Shown piece by piece: positions 55,042 to 64,000 of a stretch of 64,000 nt of DNA. How positions within the stretch are numbered: position 1 is the stretch's first letter; every line of letters begins with the position of its first letter. Under the pieces are notes generated by a model. The model was given only the letters and a program-made list of their open reading frames with translations, did no database searches and was not told where the DNA came from. A program made the position numbers and the translations under genes. This DNA comes from Paenibacillus sp. FSL H7-0331 (GTDB taxonomy: Bacteria; Bacillota; Bacilli; Paenibacillales; NBRC-103111), in contig NZ_MRTH01000028.1 of NCBI RefSeq assembly GCF_001956045.1, forward strand, positions 41,161-105,160, read 5' to 3'.

Positions 55042-55980
55042 TCAGGATTCAAGTTTCATGCGCAGCTTGAATTCCTTCGGGGAGCAGTGATTATGGCGTT
55101 TAAACAGCTTGTAAAATTGCGCCATATTCGGAATCCCGACAGCCTCGCCTACTTCTACTATACTGACATCCTGGGTGAGCAGCAGACGCTCGGCTTTTTT
55201 GATGCGCTTGAAGTTCACATAATCGACGAAGGACAGCCCCATCACCTTTTTAAAATATTTAATAAAATAATGATAGCTCAGGTTGAGTACTGCGCATGCC
55301 TGCTCGATCGAGATTTTCTCGGCCATATGCTGCTCCACATAATCCAGCGCTGGCTGCAGGCGTGTCAGCTCATCCCGTTCCGAGCCATGCAGCATACCAC
55401 GTGTATCATTTCGCAGAAGAAGCAGGAGTAAGCGCCGAATGGAAGCCGTAATGGCAAGCTCACAGCCTTTTTGTTTGGTTTGTGATTCTGTAAAAATGTC
55501 CATAATAATATCATGTGCCTGTTTTTGTATATCAGCATGCTCACAGAACATATAGTTAAGAAGCCCAAGCGGGCGGCGGATTTCACTGAAATAATGCAAA
55601 TACGGCATTATACTTTCGTCAAAATGCTGAGCCAGATCAAACTGGCACACCAAATAATTAAACGGCTCCGCACTTTCCTTCTTGGTGCGATGAAGCTGCG
55701 AGCTGCCCAGCACATGGACATCCCCACTCTGCAGCACACGAATATCATGCTTCGTCTGCACGCTGAGCGAGCCTTCAATGATGGCGAGGAATTCAACTTC
55801 CTTATGATAATGCCAACGATATTTGGATGGAGGAACGATCGCGGGGGATTTGCTCGTATCTTCACTTATCATAACCGCATCGTCATCTGTAATTCGCCAT
55901 ATTTTCAAACGAAGTAACGGATTTTGATAATCGACCAGCTCATTGTGAACTTCTGTTTCTTGCTCCGGAGCCATGAACAT
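55042..55980 (-). CDS. AraC family regulator
   Basis: About 312 residues: cupin domain (HYHKEVEFLAIIEGSLSVQTKHDIRVLQSGDVHVLGSSQLHR) and AraC domain (IEQACAVLNLSYHYFIKYFKKVMGLSFVDYV, VEVGEAVGIPNMAQFYKLFKRHNHCSPKEFK). GGAGGT lies before ATG 55980; the frame is open to 56103. Divergent from the ThuA gene at 56191, which it probably controls. Confidence 0.86.
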   Translation of the reverse strand: MFMAPEQETEVHNELVDYQNPLLRLKIWRITDDDAVMISEDTSKSPAIVPPSKYRWHYHKEVEFLAIIEGSLSVQTKHDIRVLQSGDVHVLGSSQLHRTKKESAEPFNYLVCQFDLAQHFDESIMPYLHYFSEIRRPLGLLNYMFCEHADIQKQAHDIIMDIFTESQTKQKGCELAITASIRRLLLLLLRNDTRGMLHGSERDELTRLQPALDYVEQHMAEKISIEQACAVLNLSYHYFIKYFKKVMGLSFVDYVNFKRIKKAERLLLTQDVSIVEVGEAVGIPNMAQFYKLFKRHNHCSPKEFKLRMKLES

Positions 55981-56190
55981 ATGGATGCTACCTCCAAAAT
56001 TTAACCGATCAACGATACCAGTATTGGATAGTCGATTTGTTTGTATGTATAGATTAGTATAGCATGATTTGATGGGGCGATGGCGTTTTTGAATAAAGAA
56101 CACACAGTTTTGAGCATATCATTTTATGGGTATATTCCTATATAATACAGGTTATATTACAAACCAATCGATATGGAGGCTACAATCCCA

Positions 56191-56922
56191 ATGAGTCAAA
56201 AGCTGCGTGTTACCGTATGGAATGAATTTCGCCATGAACAGGAAAATGAAGCAATACGTGCTGTCTACCCGAATGGCATACATCAAGTAATCGGTGAGGG
56301 CTTGGGAACGGAGCTGGATGTGTCCTATGCGACACTCGATGAGCCAGAGCATGGCTTGACCGAGGAGCGTTTGAACAATACGGATGTGCTGATCTGGTGG
56401 GGACACAAGGCGCATGGCGATGTACAGGATGAGATTGTACAGCGTGTACATAATCGCGTGCTGCATGGAATGGGCCTGATCGTTCTGCATTCAGGTCACT
56501 TCTCCAAAATTTTCAAAAAATTGATGGGCACCTCCTGCGATCTGAAATGGAGAGAAGCGGGCGAGAAGGAACGTCTGTGGGTCGTATCCCCGGGTCATCC
56601 GATCGTTGAAGGCATTGGCTCCTACATTGAATTGGAATCCGAAGAGATGTACGGCGAGCACTTTGATATTCCAGCTCCGGACGAGCTGATCCTGGTCAGT
56701 TGGTTTGAGGGTGGGGAAGTGTTCCGCAGCGGCTGCACCTTCCACCGTGGACAAGGCAAGATTTTCTACTTCCGCCCAGGCCATGAATCTTACCCTACCT
56801 ACTATAATGAGCAGGTGCGCCGTGTTATCCGTAACGGTGTCTACTGGGCTGCTCCGACAACTCGTGAGTATCCGAAGTATGGCAACAGCCAGCCTTTGGA
56901 GCCGATCAAGGCAAAAGAGTAA
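56191..56922 (+). CDS. ThuA domain protein
   Basis: Class-I glutamine-amidotransferase-like fold used by the trehalose-utilisation (ThuA) family, 243 residues. Seen: [45 protein letters not shown]-like [11 protein letters not shown] and [14 protein letters not shown]. Role in sugar metabolism is inferred from the family. ATG 56191 with GGAGG upstream; ATG 56173 overlaps that site. Confidence 0.85.
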   Translation: MSQKLRVTVWNEFRHEQENEAIRAVYPNGIHQVIGEGLGTELDVSYATLDEPEHGLTEERLNNTDVLIWWGHKAHGDVQDEIVQRVHNRVLHGMGLIVLHSGHFSKIFKKLMGTSCDLKWREAGEKERLWVVSPGHPIVEGIGSYIELESEEMYGEHFDIPAPDELILVSWFEGGEVFRSGCTFHRGQGKIFYFRPGHESYPTYYNEQVRRVIRNGVYWAAPTTREYPKYGNSQPLEPIKAKE

Positions 56923-56962
56923 AGTTAGTTTTATATTACGAGGCTCTAGTGGCTCCACAACA

Positions 56963-57000
56963 AATCAGCTGCACCCGGTTTTCTGGGCGCAGCTGATTTT
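56963..57000 (+). terminator. Terminator after ThuA gene
   Basis: AATCAGCTGCACCC / GGGCGCAGCTGATT hairpin followed by TTGTG-type T-rich sequence. Confidence 0.85.
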
Positions 57001-57074
57001 GTGTCATGCAGCTTTACGGATGTTCCTTCAGCAGAGAGGGTGGAGATAACGATGGTATGAAAGTGCGATCTTGG

Positions 57075-57599
57075 TTAGCGTGCTTTCCGGCGTTTGCCGC
57101 GGTTTTTACTTGTGTTCTTGCCGCTGGTGCGTTTACGACGTCGGCGGCGAAGCGGGGCATCGCTATCGCCATCCTTTTTCTTTTTACCGAAAGAGCCCAT
57201 CAGTACCTTAACGAGCGGTGCCATCTGCTGTACGCTCTGGACCATCTTTTGCACCTTGCCCATGGTGTCCATAATGCCATCGATTCCACCAAGACGATCA
57301 AATACTTGCTTCATTTGAGCAATATTGATTGTGCTGCTGGCCCCTGTAGCTGCTCCTGAACCGCCTCCGCCGAAGAAAGAAGTCAGCTTACTAAGTGCTC
57401 CGCCCCCACCACTTGCTGGCGGAGTTGGTGCTGCTTGCACTACCTGAGGCGTATACTGGGGCTGTGGTGTGTAGGAGTTGGTGCCGATCCCTGGATACGG
57501 ATTGGGAAGCTGTGTCCCCAAAGAATAGGATGGAGGTTGCTGTGTGAAGCTGCGGGTATTCACGCCTCGATTTCCTATAGGTGGTCTTTGTATGCTCAC
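57075..57599 (-). CDS. YqfQ/VrrA-like low-complexity protein
   Basis: Pro/Gln/Tyr-rich N-terminus, a Gly-rich centre (SGGGGALSKLTSFFGGGGSG), a helical segment (INIAQMKQVFDRLGGIDGIMDTMGKVQKMVQSVQQM) and a very basic Arg/Lys tail. This layout matches the YqfQ-like family, whose role is not clear to me. GTG 57599 is preferred by AAGGA spacing; GTG 57608 is possible. Convergent with the ThuA gene. Confidence 0.7.
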   Translation of the reverse strand: MSIQRPPIGNRGVNTRSFTQQPPSYSLGTQLPNPYPGIGTNSYTPQPQYTPQVVQAAPTPPASGGGGALSKLTSFFGGGGSGAATGASSTINIAQMKQVFDRLGGIDGIMDTMGKVQKMVQSVQQMAPLVKVLMGSFGKKKKDGDSDAPLRRRRRKRTSGKNTSKNRGKRRKAR

Positions 57600-57827
57600 C
57601 GGATTCACATTCCTTTTTTGGTTTGGTTATAGACGATTGCCCTTATGTAGTTTATGTGGTAGGCGAATGGATGGATTGGACTCCTGTCACGGTTTTTTGT
57701 TTTTTTTCCTGATTTTAGCCCATTAACGCATAAAAAGAGTAACGTATTGCTAACCTAAAGGAAGGATTTTTACAAGGCATGTCGAATACATCCATTATAG
57801 GATTTTAGAAGACCATCAAGGGGTTGA

Positions 57828-58124
57828 ATGAACATGCAATTGAAAAAGCTAAACGACAAAGCGATCGATCAACTGTTTGAATCGATTTTGACATTAAAAG
57901 ATGTGGAAGAGTGTTACGTTTTTTTTGATGACTTGTGTACAGTCAATGAAATTCAATCCTTGTCCCAGCGGCTTGAGGTCGCCAGAATGCTGCGTAAGGG
58001 CAACACATATAACCAGATCGAAGCCGAGACGGGTGCCAGTACGGCGACAATTTCCCGGGTTAAGCGTTGCTTGAATTATGGCAATGACGGTTATAAGCTC
58101 GCTTTGGAGCGCATAGGACGCTGA
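57828..58124 (+). CDS. yerC: YerC family TrpR-like DNA-binding protein
   Basis: 98 residues with a TrpR/YerC helix-turn-helix (EIQSLSQRLEVARMLRKGNTYNQIEAETGASTATISRVKRCLNYG). Likely a transcriptional regulator of unclear target. AAGGGGTTGA lies before the ATG. Confidence 0.88.
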   Translation: MNMQLKKLNDKAIDQLFESILTLKDVEECYVFFDDLCTVNEIQSLSQRLEVARMLRKGNTYNQIEAETGASTATISRVKRCLNYGNDGYKLALERIGR

Positions 58125-58281
58125 ATCAGACAGACTTGCTCACTTGGCTGCAAACCAAGCTTAGGATCAGAACAGTTGCTGTGAACAGGCTGGATTACTC
58201 AATCAGAGTTCAAGGAACTCATAGTCTGACTTTTGAGCGATTGGATGTTGAAGGCTGGCTTAAGTCGCTTTGCCACAGGAT

Positions 58282-58311
58282 AGGGGGCTGCTGAGGCAGA
58301 CTCCTTTTTTT
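58282..58311 (+). terminator. Terminator after YerC
   Basis: AGGGGGCTGC / GCAGACTCCT hairpin with TTTTTTT. The 58125-58281 stretch holds no supported gene. Confidence 0.75.
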
Positions 58312-58479
58312 GTTGCACACGCAGCTTCTCATGATTCAGCAACTTACCACCGGATGCGACTATTGGCATGTTTTCCTATTTGGGATGGGTAGATTTGTGC
58401 TATAATAGAAGAAACAGCGGCAAAATTAACGGAGGGGCACCGAAGCGCTTCTTTTTTGTTACGAGAGAGGGGTAGGCCT

Positions 58480-59244
58480 TTGGTCACGTATGGTGTATTG
58501 GTTATTAGCCATGGCTCGCGCAGTGAGCATTGGGTTCGACTGGTTGACGAGGCCGTCAATGCGGTGCAGGTACCGACGGGGATACCGGTGTTTTCCAGCT
58601 TTCTAGAAATTGTCGAGGGTAGGCTCATTCAGGATGGAATTACGCATCTGGAGTCGTTGGGTGTAACAGATATTATCGTGGTGCCGTTATTTATTTCCTC
58701 AGGGAGCACACATATCGACGAAATCAGCTATGCGCTTGGCGTTAAGCCTGAACCGATTCTTCCGACGGATATGACACCCTTTACTATTCGGGCCGTCATT
58801 CATTTTACAGCACCGATTGATGATGATCCTGTTATTGCTCAAATATTGTATGAAAAAATGAAGCCGCTGTCAGCAGCTCCTTCCCAGGAGATTGTTCTGC
58901 TGGTCGGTCATGGCAGTATAGAACGGAATTTTCATCTTCTGTGGCGCAGAGGTTTAGAGAAGCTGGCTTCAAGGTTAAAAGAATGTGGAGGCTTTGATGA
59001 GGTGGATGTAGCGATGCTGCTGCCCAACCAGATTCCAGCCAAAATGGGTCGCTGGCGCAAGCTGAAACCAGACCATACGGTGCTGGTGGTACCACTTTTT
59101 CTCAGTGAGGGATATTTTACAAACGAGGTCATTCCTGAGCGGCTGCAAGGATATACTTATCAATATAATGGGAGGTCGTTGCTTCCTCATCCGCTGTTGC
59201 CAAGGTGGATTGAGCAGCAAACGGCTCCTTTTTGGAAACGTTAG
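58480..59244 (+). CDS. CbiX/SirB-like chelatase-fold protein
   Basis: About 254 residues with two halves of the sirohydrochlorin cobalt/ferrochelatase fold: GVLVISHGSRSEHWVRLVDE at the start (His as metal ligand) and LLVGHGSIERNFHLLWRRG in the second half, plus IIVVPLFISSGSTHIDEI. Could insert metal into sirohydrochlorin; no other tetrapyrrole gene is adjacent. TTG 58480 is chosen by AGAGGGG spacing. Confidence 0.8.
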   Translation: MVTYGVLVISHGSRSEHWVRLVDEAVNAVQVPTGIPVFSSFLEIVEGRLIQDGITHLESLGVTDIIVVPLFISSGSTHIDEISYALGVKPEPILPTDMTPFTIRAVIHFTAPIDDDPVIAQILYEKMKPLSAAPSQEIVLLVGHGSIERNFHLLWRRGLEKLASRLKECGGFDEVDVAMLLPNQIPAKMGRWRKLKPDHTVLVVPLFLSEGYFTNEVIPERLQGYTYQYNGRSLLPHPLLPRWIEQQTAPFWKR

Positions 59245-59276
59245 GATTGCAATATATGTGAACGGGTGATTAAGGA

Positions 59277-60185
59277 ATGGCCAAACGTGCAAGATTAATA
59301 TATAATCCAACCTCTGGCAGAGAGGAAATGAGAAAACGTCTGCCGGAAATTTTGCAGCAGCTCGAACGCGGCGGGATCGAAACCTCCACTCATGCGACGA
59401 TCGGCGAGGGCGACGCTACACTGGCTGCGGCTGATGCAGTCGAACGCGGCTTCGAAATTATTATCGCGGCGGGTGGGGATGGTACCTTGTACGAGGTCAT
59501 CAACGGCGTAGCCGAGAAGGCATACCGGCCTCCCATCGGCATTCTCCCGCTGGGAACGACCAATGATTTCGCCCGGGCGCTCAATATTCCGCGCAGCTGG
59601 GAAGGTGCGGTTGACGTGATCCTGCAGCAGCATGCACAATACATCGATGTCGGCAAAATGGATCAACGCTATTTTATTAATATCGCGGGTGGCGGCTCCT
59701 TGACAGAGCTGACTTATGAAGTGCCCAGCAAGCTGAAAACGATGATCGGCCAAATGGCTTATTATATGAAGGGTCTGGAAAAGCTACCTCGCTTAAGCCC
59801 AATTGAGCTCTACATTCGTACAGACGATAATGATTTTCATGAAGAGGTCATGCTGTTCCTTATTTCCAATAGCAACTCTGTCGGTGGCTTCGAGCGACTG
59901 GCGCCGGACGCTTCCCTGAATGACGGATTGTTTGATGTGCTGATTCTCAAAAAGTGCAATCTCGCCGAGTTTATCCGCGTCGTATCGTTAGCGCTGCGTG
60001 GTGAGCATTTGGGAGATCCTAATATTATTTACCTGCAAACACGTTCGATTCAGGTCAGCTCACCGGACTACGTACAAATTAATTTGGATGGCGAATTCGG
60101 CGGAACGCTGCCATGCACGTTTACAAACCTGCCCTCCCATGTACAAATCTTCGTGGATCAGAGTGGATTATCGGTATACAAGTAA
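59277..60185 (+). CDS. dgkB: Diacylglycerol kinase (DagK/YerQ-type)
   Basis: 302 residues of the DAGK catalytic family: ARLIYNPTSGREEMRKRLPEIL, GGDGT (66-70), ILPLGTTNDFARAL, and PSKLKTMIGQMAYYMKGLE. Phosphorylates diacylglycerol released by lipoteichoic acid synthesis, returning it to phospholipid. Followed by rlmD, as in B. subtilis yerQ-yefA. Confidence 0.92.
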   Translation: MAKRARLIYNPTSGREEMRKRLPEILQQLERGGIETSTHATIGEGDATLAAADAVERGFEIIIAAGGDGTLYEVINGVAEKAYRPPIGILPLGTTNDFARALNIPRSWEGAVDVILQQHAQYIDVGKMDQRYFINIAGGGSLTELTYEVPSKLKTMIGQMAYYMKGLEKLPRLSPIELYIRTDDNDFHEEVMLFLISNSNSVGGFERLAPDASLNDGLFDVLILKKCNLAEFIRVVSLALRGEHLGDPNIIYLQTRSIQVSSPDYVQINLDGEFGGTLPCTFTNLPSHVQIFVDQSGLSVYK

Positions 60186-60338
60186 TTCGAGCGGGAATTA
60201 CGTATATGGGCAATGATTTAAGTCGCACAAAGAGTCTGTTCAAAAGATAAGTAAGGGTGAGCATGCTTCACTGGTTTACTTACAATGGACAGGCTCTTGC
60301 CGTGCAAATCAGGAAATACAAACATGGAGTGAACGGAT

Positions 60339-61946
60339 ATGAACAGAAAGAATGGCAAGAGTGGCTATAAAAAAGATCGATCCGGCAAGGATGCAAGTAA
60401 AGTGGGCAGCCCAGGTGCTCGCCCGAATTCGAATCGGGGATTAAACAACAGAACTGCGCCAAGTGTGGATACAGCGGATTTGCCGGTTGCCAGGAACGAA
60501 GAGTATGAGGCCGAGATCGTCGGCATCGGACATGAAGGGGAAGGGGTAGGCCGCGTGAATGGCTTCACCCTTTTTATTAAAGGTGCGCTTCCGGGCGAGC
60601 GAGCACTTGTTAAGGTAATGAAGCTGAAAAAGCAGTACGGCTACGCGAAGCTGCTGCGAATTGTGAAGTCCAGCCCAGACCGCATCAAGGCACCCTGTCC
60701 CATCTATGTGCAGTGTGGCGGCTGCCAGCTGCAGCACTTAAGCTACGAGGGGCAGCTGCGTTTCAAGCGTCAGCTTGTCGTGGACAATCTGGAGCGGATC
60801 GGGAAGCTCAAGGTGGCTGGGATTGGAGAGAACGAGGCTGATGCTGACGGAGGCATCGTCGTTCATGCAGCAATGGGTATGAACGATCCGTGGCGGTATC
60901 GCAATAAAGCACAGGTGCCTATCGGACAAGCTAGCGCTCAATCCGCTTTGGACTTGAGCGGCAGTGGCGAAGCCGTGCCTACGGTTATGGAAGGCGGCTT
61001 AGTAGGTGGCTTTTATGCACAAGGTACCCACCGTATTATCGATATGGAGGCTTGCCTGATCCAGCAGGAAAATAACGACCGCGTCGTGTCCGAGGTCAAG
61101 CGGATCGCACGCGAGTTGGGTATCCGTCCGTATAACGAGGAAACCCATAAGGGCCTGCTGCGTCATGTCGTAGCCCGCTATGGTTTTAATACCGGAGATA
61201 TTATGGTCGTCCTCATTACCAATGGTCATGACATCCCGCATAAGGATGAACTCGTGGGCCTACTTCACGCGGCAATTCCCGGCATCAAGAGCATTTGCCA
61301 GAACGTGAACAGGGAACAAACGAACGTTATCTTCGGTGAGCAGACAAAAGTACTATGGGGCGACGATGTGATCTACGATACGATCGGAGATATCCGATTC
61401 GCGATATCCGCGCGATCGTTCTTCCAAGTGAATCCCGTACAGACGGAGGTTCTGTACGGCAAGGCACTTGAATTCGCCGGCTTGAGCGGCGAAGAGACGG
61501 TGATTGATGCCTATTGTGGCATCGGCACGATCTCGCTCTTCCTGGCGCAGCGTGCGCGCCAGGTGTACGGCGTCGAAATCGTCGAGGAAGCTATCGACGA
61601 TGCGCGGCGCAATGCGCTGCTGAACGGCATTAGCAACGTTCAGTTCGAAGCTGGCCCAGCCGAGGTCGTCATTCCCGAGTGGCGTCGTCAGGGCATCAGC
61701 CCCGACGTCATCGTGGTCGACCCGCCGCGCAAGGGCTGCGATGCGGCTCTGTTATCGACGATTCTGGAGATGCAGCCGAAGCGCGTGGTGTACGTATCCT
61801 GTAATCCATCGACGCTGGCGAGGGATCTAAGGGTGCTGGAGGATGGCGGGTATCGGGCGGTGGAAGTGCAGCCGGTGGATATGTTTCCGCATACGACACA
61901 CGTTGAAAATGTCGCATTGCTTGTTCGGACTGATACAGTTTCTTGA
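60339..61946 (+). CDS. rlmD: 23S rRNA m5U methyltransferase, RlmD/RlmCD-like
   Basis: 535 residues: Ser/Lys/Asn-rich leader (~50), TRAM domain (~52-112), Fe-S cysteines Cys120, Cys126, Cys129 and a later Cys in DMEACLIQQ, then a SAM domain with [47 protein letters not shown] and the catalytic Cys488 in YVSCNPSTL. Methylates uridine at C5 in 23S rRNA. A terminator follows at 62083. Confidence 0.92.
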   Translation: MNRKNGKSGYKKDRSGKDASKVGSPGARPNSNRGLNNRTAPSVDTADLPVARNEEYEAEIVGIGHEGEGVGRVNGFTLFIKGALPGERALVKVMKLKKQYGYAKLLRIVKSSPDRIKAPCPIYVQCGGCQLQHLSYEGQLRFKRQLVVDNLERIGKLKVAGIGENEADADGGIVVHAAMGMNDPWRYRNKAQVPIGQASAQSALDLSGSGEAVPTVMEGGLVGGFYAQGTHRIIDMEACLIQQENNDRVVSEVKRIARELGIRPYNEETHKGLLRHVVARYGFNTGDIMVVLITNGHDIPHKDELVGLLHAAIPGIKSICQNVNREQTNVIFGEQTKVLWGDDVIYDTIGDIRFAISARSFFQVNPVQTEVLYGKALEFAGLSGEETVIDAYCGIGTISLFLAQRARQVYGVEIVEEAIDDARRNALLNGISNVQFEAGPAEVVIPEWRRQGISPDVIVVDPPRKGCDAALLSTILEMQPKRVVYVSCNPSTLARDLRVLEDGGYRAVEVQPVDMFPHTTHVENVALLVRTDTVS

Positions 61947-62082
61947 AAACCTTGCTACATAAAGGGATATTGATTAGTACAGTTTATATATAAGTGGTAT
62001 AACAGAGGCGTTTCGTAAGAATTGCCGTAAAACTGCCGTAAAACTACAAGCATAGCCAAAGTAGCGGGGCATAAATGAACTG

Positions 62083-62127
62083 AAAAGACGATGGGGAATG
62101 AACTAACCAACCCACCGTCTTTTTTTA
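62083..62127 (+). terminator. Terminator after rlmD
   Basis: AAAAGACGATGGGG / CCCACCGTCTTTT hairpin with T-tract. A doubled TGCCGTAAAAC lies just before it. Confidence 0.85.
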
Positions 62128-62351
62128 CAGGGTGAACAAAGCGGTTTATGCGTACCCAAATATATCAAGAAGTTGGTGTGGTTATAAAGCTTTAAATTTT
62201 ATATAATTGAACTAATTGGAATTTTGATGGAAAAAGAAATAATCATTACCTGTTTAATGCACTTTGTTTAAACATTCGTCTTTTGGAAGACAAATTTTAA
62301 GATCACGTCTCTTTTTGTATATTTGAAATCAAATTTAGGGTGGTGACTAAT

Positions 62352-62555
62352 ATGAATACAAAAAATTATTTAAATCAATTAAAACGAATAGATACAATTC
62401 CAAACTTAATTAAAGAGATAAAGACAATTTTCAAAAGTTTTGAAGATAATGACTACATACCAGCAATTATTGAAGAAGGTAGTTTTACAGTAGAACAGGG
62501 GGAAGACCTGTATTTAAAATTAGTTTTAAAACATCAATCTATAAAGCTATTATAG
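62352..62555 (+). CDS. Small AT-rich orphan protein
   Basis: 67 residues, Lys/Ile/Asn-rich, GGTGGTGAC before ATG 62352. Unlike the GC-richer backbone before it. Ends 17 bases inside the 3' end of the convergent PLD gene. No recognised motif. Foreign origin likely. Confidence 0.55.
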   Translation: MNTKNYLNQLKRIDTIPNLIKEIKTIFKSFEDNDYIPAIIEEGSFTVEQGEDLYLKLVLKHQSIKLL

Positions 62556-63237
62556 CACTGTTGCTGATGTGAAATACATTCATTCCGAACTGTTTTGTAT
62601 TTTTTTCGCGGACAAATGAAGTGATTTTTTTTTGATCTTTGAGATTTTTTAAAAAGAAATAATACCTGTCCTTCAGCTCATCAAGAGAAGACACCTCATT
62701 AATAACGAATTCATTTAGCTTCGCTAAGGATTGCTGATACGACTGTATGAAGCTTTTCCCATTGATAATTGCTTGTTCTAATTCGGATGACAGCTCTAGA
62801 GTATTACTGTGGTTTAAGTACGTTAGTCTAATTTCTTCTGTATCCATTTTGGACAGTTGAATTCTGGTCATAACCTCGATATTGCTGTTTCTTACTAGAC
62901 CCCAACCACTACCAGTAAAGTTTGCTGAGCCAAGATACGCAATCTTATTGTCGATAATATAAATCTTGGAGTGAAGATTTGTTATTGACCTTAGTGAGAC
63001 CCCAGACTTCTGAAGCCGTTTTAATGCATCTAATTCTATCGCCCCGGTCAAATATTCGATTCCGAAGGGCAATGTGACTACAATTTTTTCTATAGTCTTT
63101 GTTCCTGCAATAGCATCTACAAGATTGCTTACTGCGGGTGACGTAATATAAGGGGAGATAATGATCACCGATTTCCTTGCTTTTGCAAGATCATCTTTTA
63201 ATTTCGACATAAATTCAGAATGTAAGAGCTTTCTCAT
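62539..63237 (-). CDS. Phospholipase-D-fold (single HKD) protein
   Basis: 232 residues. One HxK-x4-D-x6-GSxN motif at LHSKIYIIDNKIAYLGSAN (His89, Lys91, Asp96), so catalytically plausible as a dimer, like BfiI/Nuc-type nucleases. The family spans nucleases, lipid hydrolases and some restriction enzymes. AAAGGAGAG precedes the ATG. AT-rich, in the accessory tail downstream of rlmD and next to an XRE regulator, so a defence role is possible. Confidence 0.75.
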   Translation of the reverse strand: MRKLLHSEFMSKLKDDLAKARKSVIIISPYITSPAVSNLVDAIAGTKTIEKIVVTLPFGIEYLTGAIELDALKRLQKSGVSLRSITNLHSKIYIIDNKIAYLGSANFTGSGWGLVRNSNIEVMTRIQLSKMDTEEIRLTYLNHSNTLELSSELEQAIINGKSFIQSYQQSLAKLNEFVINEVSSLDELKDRYYFFLKNLKDQKKITSFVREKNTKQFGMNVFHISNSAIIAL

Positions 63238-63400
63238 TGTAGGTCTCTCCTTTATTTGTCAAAGTATATGTAGGCAAAATCTTACTCCTAGGATGGAGGT
63301 GTTCATTGGATTCGTTATTCGATATATTCCCCAGCACCTTCCACTTTCTGATCGCCCTTCATAGTTAGTAGTACACAGGCTTCTTACAGAACTCTTTTTG

Positions 63401-63439
63401 ATTGACAATAGTATCGTCAATGTTAATAATGGTACTATT
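63401..63439. promoter_or_regulatory. Promoter with overlapping operator for XRE gene
   Basis: TTGACA (63402-63407), 17-base spacer, AATAAT (63425-63430). Inverted repeats ATTGAC/GTCAAT (63401-63406, 63416-63421) and AATAGTA/TACTATT (63407-63413, 63433-63439) overlap it, as for self-regulated XRE or controller proteins. Confidence 0.65.
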
Positions 63440-63523
63440 AATATCTATTTATAGTCAAAAAGGAATTAGTAGTTTCTTAATTGTTTGTCACACCTCAGGT
63501 AAGCTTTTTTTGAGGTGATATAA

Positions 63524-63862
63524 ATGACGGAAATCGCCAAGCTGCTCGGTGAGCGGATTCGGAATATAAGAAAAGAGATGAGATTAAGTCAAGAGCAACT
63601 GGGGGAATTAGCCGGATTGCACGAAAAATATATAGGACAAGTGGAGCGGGGAGAAAAGAATCTTTCCATTGATAGTTTGTATAAAATTGCGGACGGGTTG
63701 AATCTAACTTTAGAGGAATTGTTCCGATCTTTAGACCCTATTGTTAGGGAGGATGATCTAGGGAAGCTGTTGGAGTTGTTGATTAAACGTCCGAAGAGTG
63801 ATCATACGATGATTTTGAATGTTGCCAAGGTGATATTTGAGCAGAGGGGAAATTCAAAGTAG
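63524..63862 (+). CDS. XRE family helix-turn-helix regulator
   Basis: 112 residues: LGERIRNIRKEMRLSQEQLGELAGLHEKYIGQVERGEKNLSIDSLYKIADGL is a cro/C1-type HTH, like restriction-modification controller proteins; the C-terminal ~45 residues are not recognised. GAGGTGAT precedes the ATG. Autoregulation suggested by the upstream repeats. Confidence 0.88.
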   Translation: MTEIAKLLGERIRNIRKEMRLSQEQLGELAGLHEKYIGQVERGEKNLSIDSLYKIADGLNLTLEELFRSLDPIVREDDLGKLLELLIKRPKSDHTMILNVAKVIFEQRGNSK

Positions 63863-63951
63863 GTGTGTTCATAATTATGATTATATGGTAATGTTATCCT
63901 AAAAGACGACACCGTTCACCAACGAGGCCACTGAAAAAGTCCAAATCTTAT

Positions 63952-63995
63952 AAACAGGATACCTTACCTCCATTTCGAGGAAAGGTATCCTGTTT
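63952..63995. terminator. Long hairpin at the window edge
   Basis: About 19-bp stem (ACAGGATACCTTACCTC and complement) with a six-base loop and flanking A/T runs. May be a terminator or part of an IS end; GGCCACTGAAAAAGT lies just before it. Confidence 0.7.
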
Positions 63996-64000
63996 TCCTG

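Noticed and set aside
61990..62080. Doubled TGCCGTAAAAC after rlmD as an attachment site
   Set aside because: Only two short copies and no integrase; not enough for an att call.
63932..63995. GGCCACTGAAAAAGT plus a long hairpin as an IS1182-like end
   Set aside because: Sequence is suggestive but the window ends before any transposase; listed only as a hairpin.

Overview
The window looks like chromosome of a low-to-mid-GC Firmicute, most likely a Paenibacillus. Reasons: strong AGGAGG ribosome binding sites with frequent GTG/TTG starts; many cupin-type AraC regulators; LplA/B/C-like sugar ABC systems lacking their own ATPase; a YclNOPQ-type siderophore importer; an ECF sigma factor next to a solute-binding-protein anti-sigma fusion; and a yerC ... 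dgkB-rlmD order that recalls Bacillus yerC/yerQ/yefA. No rRNA, tRNA or CRISPR was seen.

Layout. 0-5.5 kb: an MFS transporter, an AraC regulator and a divergent GH78 alpha-L-rhamnosidase-like enzyme. 5.6-8.7 kb: a BenE-family transporter preceded by a short coupled reading frame, the stub of a short-chain dehydrogenase, and a MocR regulator; the BenE and MocR upstream regions carry near-identical inverted repeats. 8.9-11.5 kb: a small orphan gene, PBP2 and a 48-residue membrane protein. 11.6-16.9 kb: a likely extracytoplasmic sensing locus made of a stalk-domain exported protein, an ECF sigma factor, a membrane-anchored anti-sigma-like/solute-binding fusion and a paralogous solute-binding lipoprotein, with two ECF-type promoter candidates. 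17-23 kb: HAD phosphatase, squalene/phytoene-synthase-like protein, a PhyH dioxygenase coupled to a 96-residue orphan and facing an AraC regulator across a large palindromic element, and an ABC exporter.

23.1-27.8 kb is an accessory patch: two 149-bp direct repeats derived from an IS bracket an efflux pump, a broken AraC gene, a frameshifted transposase, a flavodoxin-fold oxidoreductase and its convergent HxlR regulator. 28.1-45.7 kb is a carbohydrate-use region: an unassigned glycosidase-like protein, a dipeptidase/flavin monooxygenase pair, two paralogous AraC regulators, a sugar ABC transporter (two permeases and a binding protein), a TIM-barrel isomerase with a Gfo/Idh/MocA oxidoreductase, a methyltransferase, a GH2 beta-galactosidase-like enzyme and a GH88 unsaturated glucuronyl hydrolase. 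Together they suggest uptake and intracellular breakdown of plant or glycosaminoglycan oligosaccharides containing uronic acid.

45.7-46 kb holds four copies of a short perfect or near-perfect hairpin. 46.2-52.4 kb is an iron island: Fur boxes, a Btr-like AraC/siderophore-binding regulator, a nitroreductase and a YclNOPQ importer. 52.5-62 kb carries housekeeping genes: PBP1A, AraC, ThuA, a YqfQ-like protein, YerC, CbiX-like chelatase, diacylglycerol kinase and RlmD. 62-64 kb is an AT-rich accessory tail with a single-HKD phospholipase-D-fold protein and an XRE regulator with an apparent autoregulatory promoter.

The most unusual system is the ECF sigma / anti-sigma-SBP fusion / SBP lipoprotein locus. 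Function calls rest on recognisable motifs and family memory; no database search was run.
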